From NCBI GenBank assembly GCA_031292655.1, contig JARLGO010000404.1:1-50463 (forward strand): a stretch of DNA of 50,463 bases, written 5' to 3'. Shown here piece after piece: positions 41,991-49,741 of this stretch. Under the pieces are notes generated by a model. It was given only the letters and a program-made list of their open reading frames with translations, had not been told where the DNA came from and searched no databases. The stretch comes from Geothrix sp. (GTDB lineage Bacteria; Acidobacteriota; Holophagae; Holophagales; Holophagaceae). The translations under genes were made by a program, and so were the position numbers. Numbering within the stretch: the stretch's first letter is position 1; each line of letters begins with the position of its first letter.

Positions 41991-42644
41991 CTAGTCCGCC
42001 TTCGCACCCCACCAGAGCTCCCGCAGCACCAGGGCGACCAGGGTCGCCAGGGTCGCTGCGAGGAGCGCGGAGGCCGTCCAGGCCGTCCATGGGGCCTCCG
42101 GACGGCCCTGGTGCAGCCACCACCGGATTACATCGAACAACACCGCCCCCAGGCAGGCGCCCCCCAGCATCCGGCGGTGGGCCCAGGCCGTGCGCCGCAG
42201 GTAGCCGAAGCCCGCCACCAGGAAGACGAGGGGGAACAGGGCCAGGTGCAGGGCCCCGTCCCCGATCATGGCGTAGAAGCCATCGGAACCCCCATCCACG
42301 GCGAGGGGGCGGAGGTCCTCGAAGCCGGCGAGCCGGGGGAACTGGCCGCCCGGGCCATGGCAGCGGGCGCAGTTGCCAGCCACGATGGGCGCCACCGACC
42401 GGAAGCCCTCCTGGGTGGCCCCGCCCTGTACCCAGGCCTCGAAGGCCTGGACCTCGGCCGGACTCACATTGGGGGCCATGGCGCCGTCCAGCACGGCCAG
42501 GAGGCGGGGCCGGGCGGCCGGGGCCGGGCCCCGGCGATCCCGGCGGAGGCCGAAGGCCAGGCCCCCGGCGAGGAAGGCCCCCAGGCCCAGGAGGACGAGG
42601 GTGGCAAAGACGCGCTCAGAAAGGGGCTGGTTCCGCAGGCTCAT
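41991..42644 (-). CDS. Membrane protein with a single c-type haem motif
   Basis: 217 residues. One N-terminal anchor (about 12-32), then a periplasmic segment with one haem-binding motif C-A-R-C-H near residue 92, then three to four hydrophobic helices (about 130-205). The layout differs from soluble cytochrome c: the haem domain is short and sits between the anchor and a helical bundle. The distal methionine is uncertain. It could be an electron-transfer protein of a respiratory pathway, or a regulatory domain. I do not recognise the family. Confidence 0.65.
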   Translation of the reverse strand: MSLRNQPLSERVFATLVLLGLGAFLAGGLAFGLRRDRRGPAPAARPRLLAVLDGAMAPNVSPAEVQAFEAWVQGGATQEGFRSVAPIVAGNCARCHGPGGQFPRLAGFEDLRPLAVDGGSDGFYAMIGDGALHLALFPLVFLVAGFGYLRRTAWAHRRMLGGACLGAVLFDVIRWWLHQGRPEAPWTAWTASALLAATLATLVALVLRELWWGAKAD

Positions 42645-42663
42645 GGTCCATGGTACCCAGGCT

Positions 42664-44229
42664 TCAATCGATGGCCACCGGGCCCTGGGCCCGGCTCCGC
42701 CGCATGAGGAAGAGCAGGGGGAAGAGGGCGAAGCAGAGCATGCCCATGAACCAGAAGGTGTCCGCGAAGGCCATCATGCTCGACTGCCGGATCACGGTGC
42801 CGTAGGCGACCCCCTGGGCCACATGGGCGGCGTCGGCCGGAGAGAGCCCCCCCCGCAGCACGCCGAGCTGGGCAGCCCGGTCCACGAAGCCCTGATAGGC
42901 GGGGGCTCCCGGGGACAGGCCGCCGATGAGGTTGGCCTGATGGACCTGGGAGCGGCGGGCGAGCATGGTGGTGGCCAGGGCGATGCCCGTGCTGCCGCCG
43001 ATGTTGCGCACGAGGTTCATGAGGCCCGCGGCATAGGCCGTCTTCTCGTGCGGAATGTGCTGGAAGGCCGAGACGTTGATGGGAATGAAGAGGAAGGCGA
43101 AGCCGAGGCTCTGCACCACGCGCGACATCATGGCCGTCTGGAAGTCCACCTGCAGGTTGAAGCCGGACATCTGGATGAGGCCCAGGCCGCAGGTGAAGAA
43201 CCCAATGCCGATGAGCCAGCGGGTATCCACCTTCTTCAGCAGCATGGCCACGATGGGCATCATCACCATCACGGCCAGGCCGCCGGGGCTCAGCACCCAG
43301 CCGCTGAGCAGGGCCGTGTAGCCCAGCATGGTCTGGAGGAAGATGGGCAGGAGCGCCAGGCTGCCGTAGAGCACGAAGCCGAGGACGAAGAGCATCAGGA
43401 TGGAGACGGCGAAGGTGCGGTCCTTCAGCAGCCGCAGGTCCACGATGGGGCGCTCCTTCCGCAGCTCGTGGTAGACCGCGTAGACCAGGGCCACCACGGC
43501 GGCGATGGCGAAGAAGATGATGAAGTTGGAACCGAACCAGTCCTTGCGCTGGCCTTCGTCCAGCACGATCTCCAGGGAGGCCAGCCCCAGGGTGATGACG
43601 CCGATGCCCAGGTAGTCGAAGCGGGCGCCCTCCTTGAGGGAGATGCGGTGGAAGTAGGGCGGGTCCTGCACCAGGGCACTGGTGAGGGCGATGGACAGGA
43701 AGCCCACGGGGATGTTGATGAGGAAGATCCAGTGCCAGCTGAAGTTGTCCGTGATCCAGCCGCCCAGCACGGGGCCGATGATGGGCGCCAGCACCACGCC
43801 CATGCCGTAGACGGCCATGGCCGCGCCGCGCTTCTCGTGGGGGAAGGTCTCCACCAGGATGGCCTGGGAGATGGGCTGGAGGCCGCCGCCGCCGAGGCCC
43901 TGGAGCACCCGGAAGAAGATGAGCCAGCCCAAGGACGGCGCGATGCCGCAGAGCAGCGAGGCCACCGTGAAGATGCCCACGCAGGTGAGGTAGAAGCGCT
44001 TGCGGCCCATGAGGCTGGCGAAGTAGCCGCCCAGGGGCAGCACCACGGCATTGGCCACCAGGTACGAGGTCAGCACCCAGGTGGTCTCCTCCACCGTCGC
44101 CGACAGGTTGCCTGCGATATGGGGCAGGGCCACGTTGGCCACGCTGGTGTCCAGGACCTCCATGAAGGTCGCGATCATCACCGTGAGGGCGATGATCCAG
44201 GGGTTGATGTGCCGATGGGATGAAGTCAC
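42664..44229 (-). CDS. DHA2-family drug efflux transporter (EmrB/QacA-like)
   Basis: 521 residues with 14 predicted membrane helices, as in EmrB. The N-terminus has the family motif MEVLDTSVANVALPHIAG (helix 1) and L-G-G-Y-F-A-S-L-M-G-R-K-R between helices 2 and 3 (MFS motif A). Later G-P-V-L-G-G-W-I-T-D-N-F-S-W-H-W is motif C of antiporters. It pumps hydrophobic toxic compounds with a membrane-fusion adaptor and TolC-like channel, both encoded directly upstream. GTG start. The final residues are a basic cytoplasmic tail. Confidence 0.93.
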   Translation of the reverse strand: MTSSHRHINPWIIALTVMIATFMEVLDTSVANVALPHIAGNLSATVEETTWVLTSYLVANAVVLPLGGYFASLMGRKRFYLTCVGIFTVASLLCGIAPSLGWLIFFRVLQGLGGGGLQPISQAILVETFPHEKRGAAMAVYGMGVVLAPIIGPVLGGWITDNFSWHWIFLINIPVGFLSIALTSALVQDPPYFHRISLKEGARFDYLGIGVITLGLASLEIVLDEGQRKDWFGSNFIIFFAIAAVVALVYAVYHELRKERPIVDLRLLKDRTFAVSILMLFVLGFVLYGSLALLPIFLQTMLGYTALLSGWVLSPGGLAVMVMMPIVAMLLKKVDTRWLIGIGFFTCGLGLIQMSGFNLQVDFQTAMMSRVVQSLGFAFLFIPINVSAFQHIPHEKTAYAAGLMNLVRNIGGSTGIALATTMLARRSQVHQANLIGGLSPGAPAYQGFVDRAAQLGVLRGGLSPADAAHVAQGVAYGTVIRQSSMMAFADTFWFMGMLCFALFPLLFLMRRSRAQGPVAID

Positions 44230-44245
44230 TGGGCGGATCCCGGTC

Positions 44246-45361
44246 TCACTGGACGAGAACCGTGGCTTCGACGTTCATACCGGGCCGGAGGACCACCTTC
44301 TTCGCCTCCTCTTCGTCGATGCGGATCTTCACGGGGATGCGCTGGACGACCTTCACGAAGTTGCCCACGGCGTTCTCGGGGGGCAGCAGGCTCATGCGGG
44401 ATCCCGTGGAGCCGGCGATGGAATCCACGTGGCCCTTCAGCACGACGCCATTCATGTCCACCTTGATCTCCGCCTCCTGGCCGGGTTTCATGCGGGCGAG
44501 CTGGGTCTCCTTGAAGTTGGCCGTGACCCAGCTCTCATGCAGCGGGATCAGCGTGAGGAGCCCCTGGCCCGGCTGGATGGTCTGGCCCGCCTCGACGAGC
44601 TTGCGGGTCACGACGCCGTCCACGGGCGCGAGGATCTTGGTGTAGCCCAGCTGGAGTTCGTAGCCCTCCTGAGTGGCGCGGGCCTGGTCCACCTGGGCCT
44701 GGGCCGAGGCCAGCCGGGCCTCGGCGGCGCCCACGGCCACCTTGCGGATGTCGGCTTCCTGCTGCAGGGAGCTCAGGCGCTGCTTGGCCTCCCGCCATTC
44801 CCCGTCGGCGACCTCGGCCTGGGTCTTGTAGCCATCGAACTGCTGGGCGGAGATCTCCTCCCGCTCGGCCAGGGGCTTCATGCGCTGGAGGTCCGTCAGC
44901 GCCTTGTCCAGGCTCGCCTTCTTGGCGTCGAGCCGGGCCTTGGCGGTGTCCAGATCCGAGCTGCGGGCCTGCTGGAAGGCCACCAGGGCCCTCTCGAGAT
45001 CGGCCCTGGCGCCCTCGACCTGGGCGCGGGCCTGGGCCTGGGCCCCTTTCGCCTGGTCGAGCCGCGCCTGGATGTCGCGGGGGTCCACCAGGATGAGGGG
45101 GTCCCCGGCCTTCACGGCTTGGTTGTCCTCCACCACCACCTTGTCGACGGTGCCGTAGACCCGGCAGGAGACGGGCACGAGGTGGCCGTCCACCTGGGCG
45201 TCGTCGGTGCTCACGCGGTTGCGGGAGTAGAACCACATCCCGGCGGCGATGAGCAGGACGATGGGGGTGCCGATCTTCAGGGCGAGCATGGCCCGCGATC
45301 CGTTGGCTTCGGGCGCCCCGGAGGAGGAGGGGGCCGGCGGGTTGGAAGCGTCTTCAGTCAT
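44246..45361 (-). CDS. HlyD/EmrA-family membrane-fusion adaptor
   Basis: 371 residues. Periplasmic adaptor between the DHA2 pump and the TolC channel. One membrane anchor near residue 30-45, an N-terminal lipoyl-like half (VYGTVDKVVVEDNQAVKAGD), a long alpha-hairpin with the Q-A-R-A-Q-V-E-G-A-R-A pattern (about 95-215), the second lipoyl half (ILAPVDGVVTRKLVEAGQ) and a beta-barrel C-terminus. ATG 45373 overlaps the TolC stop, but GGAG is six bases upstream of the in-frame ATG at 45361, so I place the start there. The order TolC-EmrA-EmrB forms one operon. Confidence 0.92.
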   Translation of the reverse strand: MTEDASNPPAPSSSGAPEANGSRAMLALKIGTPIVLLIAAGMWFYSRNRVSTDDAQVDGHLVPVSCRVYGTVDKVVVEDNQAVKAGDPLILVDPRDIQARLDQAKGAQAQARAQVEGARADLERALVAFQQARSSDLDTAKARLDAKKASLDKALTDLQRMKPLAEREEISAQQFDGYKTQAEVADGEWREAKQRLSSLQQEADIRKVAVGAAEARLASAQAQVDQARATQEGYELQLGYTKILAPVDGVVTRKLVEAGQTIQPGQGLLTLIPLHESWVTANFKETQLARMKPGQEAEIKVDMNGVVLKGHVDSIAGSTGSRMSLLPPENAVGNFVKVVQRIPVKIRIDEEEAKKVVLRPGMNVEATVLVQ

Positions 45362-45372
45362 CGGGGTCTCCA

Positions 45373-46755
45373 TCAGCGGGCAAAGAAGGACTCAAGCTGC
45401 CCCGTCGCCCGGGCCAGGTCCGCGCGGGACTGGTTCAGGCGGTAGAGGGCGCTGATCTGGTTGTCGTTGGCCCGGGCCAGTTCGTCCTGGGCGTTGATCA
45501 GTTCGATGTTGTTGCTCACGCCCGCCTCGAAGCGGTGCTGGGACTGCGTGAGGGCCTCCGTCGAGAGGGCCACGGCGAGGTTCGAGACCTCCACCTCGTG
45601 GGCGGCGGCGTCCAGCTCCGCCTGGGCTACCTGGATCTCGTAGCCGACCTGGGCGCGGACGTCCCGCCGGGCCTCCTGCACCCGGCTCTCCTCGGACTTG
45701 GCGCGGGCCACCTGGGAGGACACGAGCCCGCCCGTGAAGAGCGGCACCCGCAGGCCGAGGGCGATCTGGTACGTGTTGATCCCGGGCATGGACTGGAGCG
45801 CGGTGGAACCGTAGTTGCCCGAGGCGACGAGGGTGGGCAGGCGCCGGCCCTGGGCGGCTTCGCGCAGGTTCTCGGCGGCCTTCTCCCGGGCATCCAGCTC
45901 GGCGAGCTCGGGGCGCTGGGCGAGCCCGGACTGGTAGGCGTCCTGGAAGGTGCCCACCGGGAGCGCGGGGGCCGCGAGGCTGTCCGTCAGCGTGATGCCC
46001 GTGCCGGGCTTCAGGTCCAGCAGGCGGCCCAGGCCCGCGAGGGCCGTGATCTGCTGGGTCTGGGCCTGAATGAGCCGCTGGCGCTCGGTCTGGAGCTGGA
46101 GCTGGGAGCGTAAGGTGTCGAGCTTGGTGCCCACCCCCTGCTTCTGCTGGTTCTCCGCCAGCTTCGCCAGGGCCTCGGCCAGCGCCACCCGCGATTCGCC
46201 GGCCTTGACCGAGGCGATGGCGCGGAGGGCGTGGAAGTACTGCCCCACCACCAGGGCCGTGATCTCCTCGCGCACGGCCCGCCCTTGCGCGCGGGCCGAG
46301 TCTTCGGCGTGCTGGGAGGCGCGCCACTTCTTCCAGAGGCTCAGGTCGAACAGGGACACCTGGGCCTCGAGACCCACCGTGCTCCAGTTGTAGGGCCCCA
46401 CCACCCCCGGGAAGCCGGCCACCGGCATGCCGAACTGGGCGTCCAGGTTGTACTTGTTGCGCTGGCCATAGGCCTGGGCCGCCACTGTGGGCATGAGGGC
46501 CGAGGCCGCGGCCCGGCGGTCCTCCCCGCTCTCGGCGATGGTCAGCAGGGACTGGTGCACCCGGGGGTTCTCGCTCAGGGCCGTGCGGACCGCCTGCGCC
46601 AGCGTGAGCTGGACGGTCCCCGATGGGCTTGGGATGGACGCGGCGGCGGGTGCCTGGGCCCAGGCCGCCGTGGCCCCCAGGAGGGCGAGGCAGATCAAGG
46701 GGGCCCGGCCGGGAACGCGGTTGGCACCGGGTGCCCGAGGGGGGAAGCGGAACAT
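45373..46755 (-). CDS. TolC-family outer-membrane efflux protein
   Basis: 460 residues. Signal peptide with LICLALLGATAAWAQ, then two repeats of the outer-membrane efflux (OEP) coiled-coil domain; the first starts around residue 48 with L-T-L-A-Q-A-V-R-T-A-L-S-E-N-P and the second around 270. Forms the outer-membrane/periplasm channel for the pump encoded downstream. The ATG at 46755 has GGAGG five bases upstream. The frame is open further upstream into the MarR gene but as a shadow. Confidence 0.92.
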   Translation of the reverse strand: MFRFPPRAPGANRVPGRAPLICLALLGATAAWAQAPAAASIPSPSGTVQLTLAQAVRTALSENPRVHQSLLTIAESGEDRRAAASALMPTVAAQAYGQRNKYNLDAQFGMPVAGFPGVVGPYNWSTVGLEAQVSLFDLSLWKKWRASQHAEDSARAQGRAVREEITALVVGQYFHALRAIASVKAGESRVALAEALAKLAENQQKQGVGTKLDTLRSQLQLQTERQRLIQAQTQQITALAGLGRLLDLKPGTGITLTDSLAAPALPVGTFQDAYQSGLAQRPELAELDAREKAAENLREAAQGRRLPTLVASGNYGSTALQSMPGINTYQIALGLRVPLFTGGLVSSQVARAKSEESRVQEARRDVRAQVGYEIQVAQAELDAAAHEVEVSNLAVALSTEALTQSQHRFEAGVSNNIELINAQDELARANDNQISALYRLNQSRADLARATGQLESFFAR

Positions 46756-46793
46756 GAAATCCTCCATCCGTCTTGAAGCAGCTTCGGGTCGAA

Positions 46794-47327
46794 TCATAGG
46801 GCCGCTCCGGGATGCATCGATCGGTGGGCGGGACCGGCGGGCGCCTTCGCGAGTTCGAGTTCCTCGCTGTTGGTGCGCATGCGGTTCAGGAAGCCCTTGA
46901 GCTGGTCCAGTTCCGCCCGCGTGAAGCCCCTGAGGTGCTCGTTCAGCACCTTGATGGCCACGGGCGGCATGAGGGGGTACAGGTCCCGGCCCGCCTCGGT
47001 GAGCTCCAGGCGCATGACCCGCCGGTCCCTGTCGCTCCTGGCGCGGTGGATGAGCCCCTTCTCCTCCAGCCGGTCCAGCATGCGGGTCATCGAGCCGGTG
47101 TCGTAGCGGCTGAAGCGGCACAGTTCGGCGGCCGTGGAGCCGCAGCCGTTGGCGATGCGCATGAGGATCACCCACTGGGCTCCGGTGATGCCCATGCCGG
47201 TCATTTCCTCGTCGAAGGCGGCCAGCAGCCGCCCCGATACATCGGAGATGAGACGGCCGAGGCTCTCCTCCGGGTTGTAGTTCTCGGGGGTGTAGAGCGG
47301 CTCGGCCCCCCTCGAATCGGTGCTCAT
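46794..47327 (-). CDS. MarR-family transcriptional regulator
   Basis: 177 residues, winged helix-turn-helix at about 50-115 with the MarR signature S-R-Y-D-T-G-S-M-T-R-M-L-D-R-L-E-E-K-G-L-I-x-R and D-R-D-R-R-V-M-R-L-x-L-T-x-A-G. MarR proteins repress efflux operons and release DNA when a toxic ligand binds. It lies 38 bases upstream of tolC and in the same direction, so it probably controls its own promoter together with the efflux genes. A likely operator is described upstream. Confidence 0.93.
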   Translation of the reverse strand: MSTDSRGAEPLYTPENYNPEESLGRLISDVSGRLLAAFDEEMTGMGITGAQWVILMRIANGCGSTAAELCRFSRYDTGSMTRMLDRLEEKGLIHRARSDRDRRVMRLELTEAGRDLYPLMPPVAIKVLNEHLRGFTRAELDQLKGFLNRMRTNSEELELAKAPAGPAHRSMHPGAAL

Positions 47328-47340
47328 GACGCGGACCTCA

Positions 47341-47376
47341 CATTTAATGCCTAAGCAATCACTGTCAAGGCAGTAA
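47341..47376 (-). promoter_or_regulatory. Candidate promoter and operator of the marR-efflux operon
   Basis: On the minus strand TTGACA (47363-47368) is a perfect -35 box; TTAAAT (47342-47347) 15 bases on is a weak -10. The inverted repeat TTAATGCCT (47344-47352) / AGGCAGTAA (47368-47376), with one mismatch in nine, spans both boxes, where a MarR dimer would block RNA polymerase. The boxes and repeat are seen directly; binding is inference. The same stretch is upstream of the plus-strand hydrolase gene, so it could control that too. Confidence 0.45.
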
Positions 47377-47440
47377 TGTATGTGATGGCCCCTGGTATGT
47401 CAATGGCCGAATCCCATTCCTTTCGCCCCATGATTGCCAG

Positions 47441-48430
47441 ATGAGGCCCCTTCCGATGCTGCTCCCCCTGATCCTCCTTCCCGCCTGCGTCCAGGCCCAG
47501 ACCCCGGCCCCGGATCGGGAGGTCGGCTTTCCGGGCTTCAACGCCTTCCCGCTGAGGGGTTCCGTGAAGGCCGGCGGCGCCCACCCCTTTTTCGCCGTGC
47601 TGGTGGGGGATGCGGGGCCCATGGACCGGGACTGGTCCAGTCCCCTCCTTCCCGCACCCAGCCATGGGGGACGGGATCTCGCCGGCTGGCTGCAGGCCCA
47701 GGGGATCGGCTCCCTGCGCTACGACAAGCGGTTCATCGGGTCGAAGGATCCGAAGCTCGACATCTCGCTGGATGCGCAGGTGGGGGACATCGGGGCGGCC
47801 ATGAGCGCCGCCCGCTTCCTGCCAGAGGCGAAGGGGAAGAAGCTCCTGCTCATCGGCCACGGCGAGGGGGCCCTGCTGTCGCTGCTGGCGGCCGGGGACG
47901 CCGATGCGGCGCTGCTGCTGGCCATGCCGGGCCTCAGCATGGGGAAGCTCATCCTGGCCCAGGTGAGGGGTCAGCTGGAGAGGGCGAAGGCGCCGGTGGA
48001 GGCCTCGGCCTTGAATCTCGCCTACCTCGACTCGGTCCTGAAGGCCATCCGCACGAACCAGGACCTGCCCCCGGCTCCGGCGGGCGTGGCGCCGGGCCTC
48101 GTAGCGCTGGCGCGGGGCCTGGCCCGCCCGGAGAGCCGCGGCTTCGTGCGGGACCTCCTCGACCTGGATCCCTGGGGCGCGGCCCAGCGCCTGCCCGTGC
48201 CCTGCGCCATGGTGTGGGGCGACCGCGACCTCCAGGCCTGGAGGCCCGAGGCCCTGCCCGCCGAGTTCAAGGGGACGGTGATTCAGATCCCCGAGGCCAA
48301 CCACCTCTTCAAGCGCGAGACCCGCGACCGATCCGGCCTCTCCAACGCCAGCGCCATGAGCGCCTACGGCGACGATACGCCCATGGCGGATCTGTCGCCC
48401 CTGGTCCCCTGGCTCCAGGCCCTGAAATAG
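47441..48430 (+). CDS. Alpha/beta-hydrolase-fold protein lacking the nucleophile serine
   Basis: 329 residues. Signal peptide at 1-19 (LLPLILLPACVQAQ), with a cysteine near its end that could be a lipoprotein site (LLPAC). The alpha/beta-hydrolase core is recognisable: strand LLLIGHGEGALLSLLA at 135-150 is the nucleophile elbow, then an acidic strand end in VWGDRDLQAW and a histidine in EANHLFKRET. The elbow reads G139-H-G141-E-G, with Gly where the Ser of G-x-S-x-G should be. It is either inactive, acting as a binding protein, or uses another mechanism. It starts 113 bases from marR, divergently, and ends next to the convergent 48431 gene. Confidence 0.7.
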   Translation: MRPLPMLLPLILLPACVQAQTPAPDREVGFPGFNAFPLRGSVKAGGAHPFFAVLVGDAGPMDRDWSSPLLPAPSHGGRDLAGWLQAQGIGSLRYDKRFIGSKDPKLDISLDAQVGDIGAAMSAARFLPEAKGKKLLLIGHGEGALLSLLAAGDADAALLLAMPGLSMGKLILAQVRGQLERAKAPVEASALNLAYLDSVLKAIRTNQDLPPAPAGVAPGLVALARGLARPESRGFVRDLLDLDPWGAAQRLPVPCAMVWGDRDLQAWRPEALPAEFKGTVIQIPEANHLFKRETRDRSGLSNASAMSAYGDDTPMADLSPLVPWLQALK

Positions 48431-48871
48431 CTACTTGGCTCCGGCGGGAACGGGGATGAAGAGGGTGTGGATGCCGCCATGGGTGGAGGCCATGCCCGAC
48501 AGGGTGAGGGTCTGGGCCATGCGCTCGCTGAGGTACTTGGCCAGGCTGGCCTTGCCATCCCTGCGCGGGTGATGGGGTTCGGGCATGAGGACGTAGAGGG
48601 TGCCATCGGCCGTGAGGAGGCCCGCCGGGGACCCCGTGGCCACGCACATGGCGCCGCAGGCCTTATGCCCCTCGCCCCGCTTGCCCAGCTGGGTGTAGCA
48701 GGAGACGTCCACCACTTCGCCGGTGACGGTGAGGGGCCTGGCCTCCGCGAGCACCTTCTTGTTCGCGTCGGTGGAAGCGGCCTCGAAGGTGGTGGCGGAC
48801 CAGCCCGGCGTCGGGGCTGGGGCCTGGGGCTCCGGAGACTGCAGCAGGAAGAGACAGGCGAGGAACAGCAT
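48431..48871 (-). CDS. Small secreted cysteine-containing protein of unknown function
   Basis: 146 residues. N-terminal hydrophobic signal (MLFLACLFLL), then a Pro/Ala-rich stretch and one compact domain from about residue 45. Notable features are three cysteines in the pattern D-V-S-C-Y then H-K-A-C-G-A-M-C, several histidines, and a beta-rich end (LYVLMPEP, then HTLFIPVP). The Cys/His pattern could bind a metal or haem, or form disulfides. I do not recognise a named family. It is convergent with the hydrolase gene and divergent from fabG. Confidence 0.65.
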   Translation of the reverse strand: MLFLACLFLLQSPEPQAPAPTPGWSATTFEAASTDANKKVLAEARPLTVTGEVVDVSCYTQLGKRGEGHKACGAMCVATGSPAGLLTADGTLYVLMPEPHHPRRDGKASLAKYLSERMAQTLTLSGMASTHGGIHTLFIPVPAGAK

Positions 48872-48985
48872 GATCCCTCCTTGGGGAAGGGCACCATGGT
48901 ACGTCCATCCCGGCCCTGGACAAGGCCCCCGGGCTGGGCTCCACCCTCCTTGCTATCCTGTCCATCCACACTCTCTGGAGGTTCC

Positions 48986-49732
48986 ATGTTCCGCTTGGAC
49001 GGCAAGGTCGCTCTCGTCACCGGTGCCAGCCAGGGCATCGGCGAAGCCATCGCGAAGCAGCTCGCCGCCCAAGGAGCGACCGTGGTGTGCGCCGCCCGCA
49101 CCCTGAGGAAGCTCCAGGAAGTGGCGGACGCCATTGCCGCCGAGGGCGGCAAGGCGGACGTGCTGGAGGTGGACCTGTCGGATGGCGCTTCCGTGCGGGC
49201 CGCGGTGGCCACGACCCTGGAGCGCCACGGGGCCATCCACATCTTGGTGAACAATGCCGGCATCACCCGCGACAAGCTGCTCATCCAGATGAAGGAGGAA
49301 GACTGGGACGCGGTGATCGACACCAACCTCAAGGGCGCGTGGACGGCCATCCAGGCGGTCATCAAACCCATGATGAAGCAGCGCTGGGGCCGCATCATCA
49401 ACATCGCCTCCGTGGTGGGCCAGATGGGCAATCCGGGCCAGGCCAATTACGTGGCCGCCAAGGCCGGCCTCATCGGCCTCACCAAATCGGTGGCGCGGGA
49501 ACTGGCCAGCCGCAATGTCACGGCCAACGCGGTGACGCCGGGCTACATCGAGACCGCCATGACGGCGGGCCTTCCCGAGAATGTGAAGGCTGAGTTCACC
49601 AACCAGATCCCCCTGGGCCGCATGGGCACGGCGGCCGACATCGCGTCGGCGGTCGTCTTCCTGGCCAGCGACGAGGCGGGCTACGTCACGGGCCAGGTGC
49701 TCAGCGTGAACGGCGGACTGCTCATGGCCTAG
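48986..49732 (+). CDS. fabG: 3-oxoacyl-[acyl-carrier-protein] reductase
   Basis: 248 residues. NADPH-dependent SDR that reduces 3-oxoacyl-ACP. The N-terminal GASQGIGEA cofactor motif, NNAG in the middle, catalytic S in INIASVVG, Y-x3-K in QANYVAAKAG, and late P-G-Y-I-E-T-A-M-T are all present. GGAGG lies upstream of the ATG. It is over 10 kb from fabD and 47 kb from fabI, so the fatty-acid genes are not in a single operon here. Open frame continues upstream only as shadow. Confidence 0.93.
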   Translation: MFRLDGKVALVTGASQGIGEAIAKQLAAQGATVVCAARTLRKLQEVADAIAAEGGKADVLEVDLSDGASVRAAVATTLERHGAIHILVNNAGITRDKLLIQMKEEDWDAVIDTNLKGAWTAIQAVIKPMMKQRWGRIINIASVVGQMGNPGQANYVAAKAGLIGLTKSVARELASRNVTANAVTPGYIETAMTAGLPENVKAEFTNQIPLGRMGTAADIASAVVFLASDEAGYVTGQVLSVNGGLLMA

Positions 49733-49741
49733 GGGCCCGCC

